Part shown: positions 1 to 10,141 of the stretch, piece by piece | How positions within the stretch are numbered: the stretch's first letter is position 1 | Layout: every line of letters starts with the position of its first letter | Assembly: GCA_945643635.1 (NCBI GenBank) | Contig: CALZFC010000082.1 | Coordinates: 1,257,501 to 1,321,500, forward strand | Direction: 5' to 3' | Source of the DNA: Allodiplogaster sudhausi | Lineage: Eukaryota; Nematoda; Chromadorea; Rhabditida; Diplogasteridae | DNA: 64,000 nt | The notes under the pieces: model-generated | The model's input: only the letters and a program-made list of their open reading frames with translations | What the model was told of the DNA's origin: nothing | The model's database searches: none | Made by a program: the position numbers and the translations under genes

Positions 1-1021
1 AGAAGCTTCCTGGAAGCCACCGCATTGAAATTAGAAGTAGACCAGAAATTAACGTAGAATTTAAAAGGGTAGTTAGTGGTACACCCTACCCGCCCACGTC
101 ACACCTATTTATTTCACTTTTACATGAAAAATAGAGGCATAAAATAAAGAGCATAAAAAGCACATGATTTTCTATTTCGGTGAATACTAGATTGATGCTG
201 AAAATTACATTGAATACAAAAATAATTACGAATTCTTGCAAAAAAATAAAAATCATTTTAAATGGCTTCATTTCGCTTGGCTTCTTTGGCACGCGGACGC
301 TATAGTCGAGGCCTGTGGCCGCAGAGCAGCGCTGTAAACCTAGAAAGAAACGAAGTGGGCATAGCAAACTCTTGACTGCTCCTTATAAAGAGGTCTAACA
401 AGGAGCCGAGACATAAACTAGATTTATCAGAAGGACTTCTGCGGAGCCCGTTCAACATAAACGTAGCGTGAATTCTAACTTTCGGCTAAAACAAAAGCAG
501 TGAGTATGCCTTATAGTTGTGTTTGATCTTATGAATTCTTCTTTCCATGATCTTTTGGGCATCACAGAAAAGCTAGATGGTAGCAATTAAACATTTGAAC
601 GACGTTTTGTTCTTCTCCAAAAAGGAAGACACGTATTGACAGCATAGTGATACCAAGGAGGAACAAGAAGCGAGGAAGGCACTACTTTGATTGCCTACAA
701 CTGCTTTAATGGCTGCTCTTGCACGTAGATACATACATAAACATATGCGCATATATAGAGGCCTTAAGATGGCAGAAATCAGTCGCAGAGAATGGCGAAA
801 TCCAGAAGCTGCCACCACTTGCTTCCCTGCATTCTGCTTTCTCTTTGCTCCATTTCAAGCGTGGTCGGACAACTTGAATTTTGTCGAGGTTTGATCGAAG
901 TCCTTTCGGAAGGTAATTTGACACGTGGCCAGCTTTCGTTGTATATTCTTGCAAGTCATGAATCATAATAATTGCACAAGCAAAGAAAAGAAGTAATTTT
1001 TATTTATTTTAATTTTAATAG
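1..1021. other. No gene recognised
   Basis: AT-rich DNA. I read both strands and found no exon with convincing splice sites, signal peptide or cysteine pattern. The short open stretches here look like chance. It may be upstream intron or intergenic DNA for the exon that starts at 1022. Confidence 0.5.
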
Positions 1022-1140
1022 CTTCAGCAACTTGCACTAAGACAAAAGAGGCATGCGACGCTGACTGGATTCGCTCGGCGCCATCGTGGGGACGAGATTA
1101 CGATGCATGCCAGGTTTTCTTATGCGACCCTATGTCATGA
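1022..1140 (+). CDS. Terminal exon of a small Cys-rich protein (partial gene)
   Basis: An AG acceptor after a T-rich tract opens an exon of 38 complete codons ending in TGA. The peptide has four cysteines, in CTKTKEAC and then DACQVFLC, with DWIRSAPSWGRD between them. The family is not recognised. A second copy about 2 kb downstream (about 3052-3150) keeps the first half almost unchanged but has lost two bases after SAPSWGR, so its frame breaks before the last two cysteines. Retention of the motif in both copies supports real coding. No upstream exon with a signal peptide could be assigned, so the gene is incomplete or a relic. Confidence 0.45.
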
Positions 1141-1204
1141 GTTCTTTCAGTGCAGCAAATCAATCGGAGTTATTCATTCATACATCACAGATATGACAGC
1201 ACAT

Positions 1205-1840
1205 GGTACACACACAGAAAAAAAAGTTATGCTCTTAATAAGTTATGCTAGCAAAGTAGCGTGGACAAGTTACGTGGAGCAAAACATGTCAAGTGTTTGC
1301 CCTCTACGACGTCGTCGTCTCCTAAGAGTCAAAACGTAACTTTTTAAGTGAACCCCTGAAAGATACGTGGGGATATACTTAAAATGAACCAACACAAAAT
1401 AAGTTATGCTCGACCGAATCGCTCCACTCCACAAAGAAAAGCAAGATACGTGGAGCGTAACTTATCTGCATGATAGAAAAGTTACGCTCTCATCACGAAG
1501 TAGCGATCTCGTCCGATCTGGCAAGTTGGGCAACGTCGAGCGGCGACATTTACGGGTTCACATTCACATGAGCGCAAAAGTGCTTGAAAAAAGATTTTGT
1601 GCACTTTTACATATTTTACATTATTTTGTTTTCGTGCAACATAATAAAATGTACATTATTTCGTAATTTTTTTATTTTTCATCTGTTTCTTTCTCTACGA
1701 TTGTAATTGTCTTGAAATAAAAGCGTCCGTCAGTCGCGTTTTAATTGCAACTTTTATTTTTAGAGTAATGTTGAATAAAACTGTTTTTAGACATTTGCTA
1801 ATCTGCATAAAAGAAAAGTTACGCTGCCTCGGCCGTTAAT
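1205..1840 (+). mobile_element. Remnant of the transposon family found at 38-48 kb
   Basis: The segment begins CACACACAGAAAAAAAAG and then carries repeated short blocks: GTTATGCT, GTTACGTGGAGC, ACGTGGAGCGTAACTT and several AAAAGTTACGCT. The same blocks, including an inverted pair GTTACG/CGTAAC around about five bases, cluster at 38.25-38.40 kb and 47.60-47.77 kb on either side of a two-gene transposon. The start here resembles the reverse complement of that element's right end. I read it as a non-autonomous or decayed relative with subterminal repeats. It has no coding capacity. Confidence 0.45.
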
Positions 1841-2874
1841 TCGATAGGGTGATTGCGAATTCACACCAGGCATCACACTATAAATGCGGTGCAAGCGGGC
1901 GAAAATGTTTTTTCTCACTTGTTTGATTCTATTTAGTTTTTCGAGTGATTTGCTTTTCATTTTTCCTTAGTACGTTATTAATTTCCTTGTTAAGGTTCCG
2001 GAGCGATCGGTGAAGAGGAACAAGTAGCGATTCGGGGCTGTTGCCATCATAGTCGTGGATCAGGTACTAATTTTTTTTTAAAGTTTTTCTATCCGTACTA
2101 GCGGAATGTTTCTTCTCGCCTGTTTCTTTTCAAGTAGATTTTTTTCATTTTTAATAGCTCCTTCTTTGATTTTTTTAAACGAATTTTTAAATGTTAATCA
2201 TAAGTGTTGATTTCCGTTATAAGTCTAATCCGAAATTAACGAACAAGTGAATACCATTATTCAGTGACGCATCCTACCGAAGTCGCAACGTGGCAACAAC
2301 AGCGTGCAGCAGAAGCAGAAGCGGCCTCGCATCATCAAGGTTGGCTCCTGCCAAGATAATTTAAGAATTCAGTTGAAAGAACCTTTGTTGTTCCAGTGGG
2401 CATTTTCGGATTATCATCTCTGGTAATTGAAAACTGAGTTTATGGAAATATTATGGTTTCTTTTAGATTAGCGTGCTGAAGCATTATCAACCTTTTTTTC
2501 CTCGAATAGTCTTTGTTTTTTGTTGTTGCTGGAACTACAACTGGTTGATCGCTAGTGGATGCCATAAATACTCAAAAATTCCCAGCCGGGCTTTCCGTCC
2601 TTGTTAAGCGCTAAATACTTTAGCTTTTTCTCCTAAAATGATGTAAAATGTACTCCTGAACATTATTCAATGAATGTTTTAATCGGAATAGATATTTAAT
2701 GAAAAGTTTTAACCGGAATAGAACCTGGCCGTTTAGTGGAGATACATTTAGGCTTTTAGTTGCTGAATAGAAATTGTTCTAATTAGTTTTAATTCTAACC
2801 AGTTGCTAATCTTTTGCATTCATTTAAATGTGTTTGAAAGGTTCAAGACTTTTCTGATTTCATCCAAATTTCAG
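1841..2874. other. No gene assigned; possible 5' exons
   Basis: AT-rich DNA. A stretch near 2270-2340 can be read as ILPKSQRGNNSVQQKQKR followed by a donor-like GGTTGG, which could be an upstream exon of the gene below. I could not confirm an acceptor or a phase match. Confidence 0.25.
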
Positions 2875-5069
2875 CACCGTCGGCTGAAGCTCGCTGATCC
2901 GCCCGTGGAGTGCCCTGGTTCCTCCTTCTGCCACTCCAAGATCTTCTGCGACCTCCTGCCTCTCGACACGTATAAAAGGAAATTATAGGGCCCGGAAATA
3001 GATCGTGCCGAGCCGGCCCAAAATTTTTGGACCCGTTAGCACCTCTGATACCATCAGCAACTTGCACAAACACGCAAGAGGTATGCGACGTTGACTGGAT
3101 TCGCTCGGCGCCATCGTGGGGACGAAAAAAAATCCATGCCAGGTTTTTTTATGCGACCCTGCCTCACGAAGTTTCCTTGCGAGGCGAAACGATACGAAAA
3201 TACTGGAAAGTAAACTGTCAACCGTTTCCAGCTATGAGTTGCTATAACCTTCTTACACTCGTATATTTTTAGTTCACAACTCCCACAACATCTACCACCC
3301 AGTCAAGTACCACCACCACCACCACCACTCCTCCAACTACTAGTCAGGTGTAATCAAAATCCTCTCTACTTATTTATATTGTCAGTTGTGATCTTATCGG
3401 CGCGATCGGTTTGTTCTACATTAATAAATAGTATATTGCATATTTAATCTGGCCTTTGGTCATGAAGTTGTCAAAATATTTTGACGGTTATTCCTATCAT
3501 AAGGAATGGCAAAAGTGGAGTATTCTAAATTACGGGACAAAATATATTGAAAACACTTTTAAACATCTTCTTATCAGTATATATATATATATATATAAAT
3601 ATATATATCATACATACCAGGCAAGACATGAGAATCCGTTTGCGACGCTTCGATTATTCTGCCGTCTTTATCCAGATCTTGGCTCCTCTTTCCTCTACAC
3701 TCTCGACCCTAACGACCCTTCTCTACTCGCGAATGGATACACAATTGAAGCAACTGGAAGTTCGTTATCATTCCTTCCGATGTGTCCTAGAATTCGACAC
3801 AAAAATCCGGCCCGACTCAGGCTCTTCCTTCTCTGTCCAAGCTGATTCTTACTTACATCGTCAAACCTAGCTTTTTTTTATTTCCTGCGCACATTCTCGA
3901 TTATAACCACTACCATCCATTTAATTTTTAGTTGCTGACAACTGTGCGTTGGTAAATCAAGGATCGCATCAGAAAAGACATAATGAAAACAATTGCGCAA
4001 GAAAAGAGGTGCTGACAATGAGAAAAGCATTTATTTTTCCGGAGCACTGTCCTTTAAAAACCATAATCCATATCAATTTTTATGGTTATTGAAAAACTTT
4101 TATGGTCTCTCTAAATCATATGCGCCCTCGCCCTTATGCATGGGTTTTCAGATACTTTAATGGAAATTAATTTACTGATGTCAATTTTATTAAAGTTAAA
4201 ATAAATTAATTTTTACTAAACTTTTATTTAGAATACGTAACAATGGCTACGCCGTGAAGCCCGACGCACTTGCCTCAGCGCGATTCTTCTGTCCCAGATT
4301 TGATCAGTGCGTTACCATATGCCGCGAGCAGGAAAGGGCCGCCCAGCTGTGGGGACCGTGGTCTAGGCTCGTCTTGAAACCTAACATTGCAACGTGCGAC
4401 AGCGGACATGAAGTTCCTACTATGTTATTGCTTATTTTCGCTTATTATTTTTAAATTATGTTCGTAATAATTTTTTTTTCACTCATTTCACCTAATATCT
4501 GCTTTTTTTCTGACTATATTCATACATCTTTTGAATTGAAATAGAAATATATATTAGTTTATTATTCACATAACGGGCAAAACCAAATAAGTTAACAAAA
4601 GAAAAAAAACTTCATCTTTTATTGTTTATAGCTCGTTGGCTACGCCTCATCGATCAACTCTCCGTGTTGTGGCTCAACGGTCGAAAATATGGAATTCGTC
4701 CGCGATCTTCTACCAGGTTGGCGTTTGACCTTTTCGCTGTTTAAAACTATGATAAATCAATAAATAAGTCATAACATGCATTCCTGTACATTATAATTGT
4801 AATTAACTATTTTGTTCTTAACGAAGGATGGAAAAAAGGAACTCGATAATTTATTTGTCTACACATATGCAACTGAATACTCTGCAATTTATGAAAGAAA
4901 GCAGAATTTTTTTTGCTAAATTAAAAATTAATTGTAATTTTGACGCTCTTGCACAGCTCGTCTATACCCGAACCCGCACTCAACGCAGTACAACTTACTT
5001 ACCGGGAACAATCAATTTCACCAAAGCGGAGTTCGCTTCCTCACGTGGCAATCTCCGGCATTTTCCTAA
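2875..5069 (+). CDS. Predicted four-exon Cys-containing protein (5' end unknown)
   Basis: Four exons on + have matching intron phases: 2875-2969 (after TTTCAG, ends phase 2), 4232-4412 (starts phase 2, ends phase 0), 4632-4716 (phase 0 to 1) and 4957-5069 (phase 1, stop TAA). Landmarks in order are ECPGSSFCHSKIFC, FFCPRFDQCVTICREQE, WGPWSR, INSPCCGSTVENM and a Cys-free tail ending LTWQSPAFS. About 135 residues are visible. No signal peptide was found, so an upstream exon is missing. The family is not recognised; cysteine spacing suggests an extracellular protein. The link between exons 1 and 2 is the weakest because that intron holds other exon-like sequences (3052-3845). The last three exons join cleanly. 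Confidence 0.45.
2984..3050. repeat. Possible relic of a GGCCCGG-type hAT MITE
   Basis: A short stretch has GGGCCCGG near its start and GGCCCAAAATTTTTGGACCCG followed by TTAGCACCTCTG at its end. This resembles the right end of the intact 310-bp element at 54651-54960. No target duplication could be found, so this is suggestive only. Confidence 0.25.
3273..3845 (+). CDS. Thr-rich linker exon plus DUF5648-like terminal exon (fragment)
   Basis: Two exons on + join in phase 0. Exon 3273-3347 encodes 25 residues, mostly Thr, Ser and Pro, as in mucin-like linkers. Exon 3621-3845 encodes about 74 residues and ends in TGA. Its core LFCRLYPDLGSSFLYTLDP followed by a GYTIEATG segment resembles repeats in secreted proteins of the DUF5648 type, whose pattern is roughly LYRLY...GDHFYTT...GY..EG. 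The match comes from memory of the family pattern, not a search. The tail after the motif is shorter than a full repeat, so the gene may be truncated. A (TA)n run lies directly upstream. Confidence 0.35.
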
Positions 5070-5838
5070 ACAAACACAGCAACAAAAACCTTGTAATTCA
5101 TAATATACCCTTTTGCCATTACTGTGCCATTCACTGTTTCAATACTGTGTCGACAAAAGAAGCCGATGTCCTTCTGTCGATATCTGTCACCCCCCTCCCC
5201 TTGGCAACTCCCACTTTCCTGTCGCCGCCCCGTGTATCGGCAAGAGTCGCGGTCTCTCTAACCTTTCTCTTGCCCCGCCCACTCTCAGCCGTTGTTCTGA
5301 AAGGAGTCCATCTTGCTGGCGTTTCCATTTGCCTCAAGCTGGCACAGGTTGCATCCTTTAACTCGTATTTCGTATCCGAGTATTACTTAATCAATTGAAA
5401 ATTGTGAAGAGGACAACTGAGCAGCGGCCAATGCTCAGTTGTACGCTGAACGGTTTTGTCCGCCGCTCAGCCCGCATACTCCCGTTCAACAGTCACACTT
5501 CTTAAAACGGCTTCGATGAAACGAGGTAAACTAGAGACATAAGCAAGAAGGTAGAAGAATAAGAGAGTAAACGCAGGGAAGACGAAGGAGGGGATAACCG
5601 GTGAAATAGCATTGAGAACGGAGAAGTTCTCATTTCAGTGGGTAGTTTCAAGATAAATGACGCGTTTTGCCTCGGAATGTCTCCTATTTTTTCTTCTCTT
5701 ACATGCCGCCATCACCTAACTTCAATCAGTTGGTTTCGGAGAAAAATTAAGAATCAGTGATGAGCTCCGCCCGTTTCTTCGTTCGGTTTAATATTCCTTC
5801 TATATATGTACATACATACAAATGAGATATTCATCCCC
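5070..5838. other. Intergenic, with one perfect hairpin
   Basis: No exon recognised. An 11-bp perfect inverted repeat with an 8-base loop lies at 5413-5442 (ACAACTGAGCA ... TGCTCAGTTGT). The last part should hold the promoter and 5' UTR of the TSP1 gene that starts at 5839. Confidence 0.5.
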
Positions 5839-6921
5839 ATGAGGTGGCTTCCGCTGTGCATCGTCTTTGCTTCTGCGATCATGCAGGGAGCTGCTGACAA
5901 TGAGGTCTGCGGTTTCATTTAATATTCATTGCTTCTCAACATTAAGGGGTCAAGATCCTTGTTGGTTTTGGCTTTTAATGGCAGCGAACATTTTCCACAT
6001 ATCAGAATACGGAATTTTTTTCTGTTTATTGAACATATTTAACCCAGAAATTAAGCTACTATTTGAAAAACACGCTTTTTGAAAAAAATTCCTTTGAAAA
6101 ATTCTAAACTGTAACTAAATTGTATCCAAATTGTAACTAAATTGTTACTAAACTGCATCCAAGTTGTACAATTTAGTAACACTTTGGTTACAATTTACAT
6201 ATTTACTATTTAGTTTTACAGCTCTTCGGTCAATGTTAAAAGGTACTGTACTTACCGGATTTAAATTACCGTGTTTTTCGAACAGTCGATGATAAAGAGC
6301 GGTTCATTTTAAAAGATTAAAAAGTAATATAATATTTTCTCCTTTCTAGTCATGCATACCCTCGTGGGCAACGTGGTCGGAGTGGACTGGCGACTGTTCC
6401 CCAAAGTGCGGACTCTGCGGCGTACGAACGAGAAGTCGGCAATGCGCGACTCCGACGTGCACATGCAGGTGAGTAGACAAAAGTTATGGAGAGGTGGGCG
6501 AAAAGTTTCTTCGAAGATGTCGGTCACTGGAATCGAACCCGCGACTATTAGCGCAAGAGTCAGAGACTCTATCCAACGAGCCATAGGAGCGTGCCGAACT
6601 GAACCACCCTTAGAAATGTGTAACACTCTTTATGTAAGGGTTAACTTCTTACAGCAGTAATCACGAAAGTGAGAGCAGAGATCAAAAGGGAACATTGCTT
6701 GGCTGTTTTCACTACTAACCAGCCAACTTCACTTAATTCTGCAAGTGTCCTTCTCAACGACATTTACCAACGAATTGATCATTCTCTATTCCAGTGGCGA
6801 CATCACTCAACGAGAGGGGTGCGGCTCGAATCAAATCTGCATATTTCCGAATCCTCAACGTTGTTGCGCGCCATATAAAAGTATGAACACGCCCTATAAA
6901 ACGAAGTACTGGTGCGAATAG
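5839..6921 (+). CDS. Secreted single-domain TSP1 protein, three exons
   Basis: Exons 5839-5904, 6350-6468 and 6795-6921 join in phases 0 and 2 to give a complete protein of 103 residues. Exon 1 is a signal peptide (MRWLPLCIVFASAIMQGAAD). Exon 2 carries the TSP1 core: a WATWSEWTGDC tryptophan ladder, then CGLCGVRTRSRQC. Exon 3 supplies further cysteines (GCGSNQIC, QRCCAPYK) and ends KYWCE. The CC-x-PY tail after a TSP1 repeat is a pattern I associate with nematode secreted proteins, and it is the best taxonomic clue in the window. The product is probably extracellular; its ligand is unknown. Donors and acceptors are all GT-AG. A tRNA-derived SINE sits in intron 2. Confidence 0.8.
6480..6605 (-). 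mobile_element. tRNA-derived SINE in intron 2 of the TSP1 gene
   Basis: On the minus strand, about 6590 down to 6521 has an RNA polymerase III box A-like TGGCTCGTTGG and a perfect box B GGTTCGATTCC at tRNA-like spacing. The acceptor stem does not pair (GCTCCTA against AGTGACC) and the anticodon arm is irregular, so it is not a working tRNA. A non-tRNA body follows towards 6480. It opposes the host gene. Confidence 0.6.
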
Positions 6922-7320
6922 ACACAGAAAAAATTTCTTTGTTATGACCGCGGGCCAGAAATGGTCCAGGGAATTTTGATGTTTAATCGACTTCGGCGTC
7001 AACCTTGCTACACAATAGGGTATTTTACCCATATCCTCTCCTGGCTCTCCAGTATAATTTATTCTATCTTTCATAAACGTGTGTTACATTTAATGTTTCA
7101 TGCTACACCGAATAAACTGATTGATTGATTGATTGATCTAAGTGATATTCAACTAAGAACATCTATTAAACGGGAGTCCGATGTTTGCATGTCTACTTCG
7201 AACATATCTAGCATGTTAGATCTTAGTACGAATAATTATGTCCGAAAAAAGTACACAAAAGTTATCTTATATATCCAAGTCGGTAGTAATTCATGACTGT
7301 CTTAACAGAAGATGACCATT
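6922..7320. other. 3' region of the TSP1 gene with LINE-like tail
   Basis: After the TSP1 stop there are about 190 bases with no frame, then GAATAAACTGATTGATTGAT near 7110-7137. AATAAA could be the polyadenylation signal of the TSP1 gene. The (TGAT)n run directly behind it is typical of the 3' tail of a non-LTR retrotransposon, so a LINE 3' fragment may form the 3' UTR. Confidence 0.35.
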
Positions 7321-8446
7321 CTAGCGAACAGCGATGACATTTGTGATCCGAACAGCAGTGATTGTCGTGGACGATGGAGTCGGTCGAAGGGACGAAGGTA
7401 GAAGGCGGTAGAAGAGTCGCTTCAGGGCAGCACGATAGGCACTCGAGCACAGCGAGTACAGGTAGAAGTTGAAGACGAAGCTGTGCAAAGGATTTACATA
7501 TATATGTATATACATATATATATATATGATGACGGTGCAAACTTTGTAAGAGAAACGGCGTTTTTTCGCGTTTTCGACCCGTTATGCACATTTGCGCAAA
7601 AATGTGCAAATACTTTTTGACCAGCTTGGTAGATTCGTTCAGCATATGCAAAAAAAGTCCATGTAAATTTTTCGCGAATGTACATAATGGGTCGAACACT
7701 TTTATTTTATAGTTTGCATCGTCGTTTTTAGTCACGTGCTTCTAGACATAAGCAGTCTGAGACGAGTGATCAGAAAGTTTCTGACGAAAGATTCTGAGAG
7801 ACGTTCTGAATGGCGATCCATGCGGTCCGCTCGTCTGGCTTGGGAATGATCGGCAGAGCATAGAGAGACTTAGGCAGATTGCACAACAGATAACTCGAGA
7901 CGGTCGCGAAGAGCAGCGTGGACAGACGCCAGTTCTCACCTGCACTTCGATTTCGCGTTACTGCTCGACTAAAAATTACATTTCTATTTCATTTTTTTTA
8001 TTCGTCAACAGAAAATATCTTTTCCATAACTAACATTTTCAATAAAATCATCTTTTTCATCACTTACTTGCGCTGAATATGGCACAACTTAAACATCATG
8101 AGGACATTGAGAAGAAGCAGGAGAATCATCGGTGACCATTTAGTATACACCTAAAGGGAATATTTTTATTTAAGTAAGCAAATTTTATTTGGATGGAAAT
8201 AATGAAATATCAGACTTCGCGAAAAATTTCGTAGGCTCGGAACCAGATGGTTTTTCCAATCTCAACATCAGTGATGTAATAATAGTATTTCTTTCTGAAA
8301 AAGATTCGATTTAATAAGTTGAAGAAGTAAAGGATCGAGCCAAAGACCATCTTTCTGCTCATGGCGCTCCATTCAAAATGAATGAGAATGCTGACTGACG
8401 TTCCGTTCCATGTGATTATGGTAACGCCTGAAGCCAAGGCCGATGG

Positions 8447-8526
8447 GCCTTGTGCTCCAAAGGATGACAAGACACAAAATGCGATGATGAGCATTTTGTG
8501 TCTTGTCATCCTTTGGAGCACAAGGC
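8447..8526. repeat. Perfect 36-bp hairpin inside a receptor exon
   Basis: Positions 8447-8482 are the exact reverse complement of 8491-8526, with an 8-base loop GATGATGA. The half nearer 8447 lies in the coding part of TM4. The other half replaces what should be the start of exon 5. Details are in the findings. Confidence 0.95.
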
Positions 8527-8812
8527 AGACCACTAAATGAGAGCGTATTCTTGTTATTCATTAACGAAAATATAACATAGGTTCGATCTTATACATATGT
8601 GCCTTCATGTATATGGCAAGAAATATTGTTTATTTCTCTCATATTGTCAGTATCAAGAATCTTGTAGATAAATCTTACCCTCTGGAAACGAATAGGACTC
8701 AACACACAGAGAAGTCGCTCAATTGTCATGGCGACAAGACAAAGTGCGCTAAAAATAAGTTTATGTAGGCTTTTTGAGGTGAACTTGTATGTAAGATATT
8801 AGCATTTCTTTG

Positions 8813-8912
8813 ATTCACTGACCTACTGGCAATTAAAATATGTACACGTTGACTTTTTAAGAAGAATTGTTGTCATATATTAACTTTGATTTGATTCACT
8901 GACCTACTGGCA
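8813..8912. repeat. Short direct repeat duplicating a splice donor
   Basis: TTGATTCACTGACCTACTGG occurs twice about 78 bases apart. The copy nearer 8900 contains the exon 3 donor of the receptor. The other copy lies in the following intron and gives a decoy donor. Confidence 0.7.
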
Positions 8913-9376
8913 TGGAGAGATCTTCGAATGTTCGGATTAAAGTAGGCGAAATAGACATTTGCAGCCTCGGAGTTCTTCCAGTTAATCCCGGAGAATTCAA
9001 CGCAGAAAACGAGGACAAATATGATTGAAAGGATGTCAATTGCTGTCGATGCCTGTCAATATCGCGTAGTATTATTTTAACATTTTAATAATTGGCAGGT
9101 TAGGGAAATATATGTATATATATATATATATTACCGTTATTTTTTTCGTATAGTACATCATATAAATATTCACAAACCTTTAAAAATATCAAGTGATTTC
9201 CCGTCATCTGCAGGAGGACACAAACGTTGATGGCTTGATTGATAAATCCTGTTGTCATTAAGATTACCGTATTTTTTATCTGTAATTCATGCCAATAATT
9301 TCTTACCAATAATGAGAATCGAGGGAATGACAATAACATTGATGATCTGAAGAAATTCCGCATCCCATGTGATCAT

Positions 9377-10141
9377 TTTCTGGCACAGCTCGTAAAAGCA
9401 ACTGGTTACATGAAAGAGCATCCAATATGTAGATAGGCGATGCCAATAGACTCAAGTTCAATTCACGGCACCTCGATGGAATTTATAACGGAGACAGTGT
9501 TGGCTGACCATAAGCAAGAAATGAAATTTATTGCGCGAAGTAAAAACAGGAGTTTTTCACCTGTTTCTTTTTCAACATGGCTGTAGTCTTACTCGCATGC
9601 ATGTTTTGATACTACTCGCATACGCATAATTACATCTGCCGCCTTCTTATCTGGCTGGTTATGCACACGGGTATCCTAACTTGTTTATGACTTTTTTCCC
9701 ACATTTCCACAATTTGTTATTCATTTCGATCAAATATGCATGTGGTAGAAACACTAAAGATATTCAATTGTGATATACCTAGCGTTACGAGATTCTGAGT
9801 GAAGACATAAAAAACAATCACAGACAAACTGAATGTGCTAAATGTGAATTAACAACCTAAGTGATAGAGGGAGAGATAGCGAACGTGAGGAGCAGTCCGA
9901 CACAGATACATCTATGAAGCAGTGATGCAATCAGATAGAGAGAGAGAGTGAGAAAGAGAAAGAAAATCATTGAGTGAATAAGAGTAGGAGATATGTATAT
10001 ACATAGATGCAATGAGTGCAAGATGTACGTAAATGGGTAGGCCCATTCCAGTAAGTAGGTCTGCGCCCATTACTCCATTCTGTAGTGTACAATGTTGCTT
10101 AGTTATTGTTTATATTATGCCAAGTGTCTTTTAAGGTTTGA
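9377..10141. other. Intergenic between receptor and long Cys/Thr gene
   Basis: Upstream of the receptor and downstream of the long gene that ends at 10142. It holds a GA-rich simple repeat near 9930-9975. No exon was recognised on either strand. Confidence 0.5.

Larger units (their letters stand above)
7321..9376 (-). pseudogene. Rhodopsin-like G protein-coupled receptor, 8 exons, frame broken at exon 5
   Basis: Exons, 5' to 3': 9376-9307, 9248-9178, 9052-8904, 8748-8679, 8532-8216, 8150-8068, 7968-7786 and 7480-7321. The start is MITWDAEF, with TM1 in exons 1-2. The DRY-equivalent after TM3 is AMTIERLLCVLSPIRF in exon 4. Exon 5 holds TM4 and loop 2. TM5 is SPMILLLLLNVLMMF in exon 6, TM6 is WRLSTLLFATVSSYLLC in exon 7, and TM7 plus helix 8 is FVFNFYLYSLCSSAYRAALK in exon 8. 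All joins agree in phase except exon 4 to 5. Exon 4 ends in phase 0, but the good frame of exon 5 needs phase 1, and a 36-bp hairpin occupies the start of that exon. It should be a class A peptide- or chemoreceptor-type protein of about 365 residues. It is probably a pseudogene, unless an unseen acceptor rescues the frame or the hairpin is an assembly artefact. Confidence 0.75.

Noticed and set aside
6521..6590. A tRNA gene
   Set aside because: Box A and B are present but the acceptor and anticodon stems do not pair properly.
6309..6660. Overlapping frames on both strands at the SINE and TSP1 exon 2
   Set aside because: The minus frame is the tRNA-derived SINE, and the plus frame reads exon 2 in the wrong phase. 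The correct phase gives the TSP1 domain.
7118..7137. Telomere-like repeat (TGATTGAT)n
   Set aside because: Only a few units follow AATAAA, and the unit is not the nematode telomere TTAGGC. It fits a LINE tail better.
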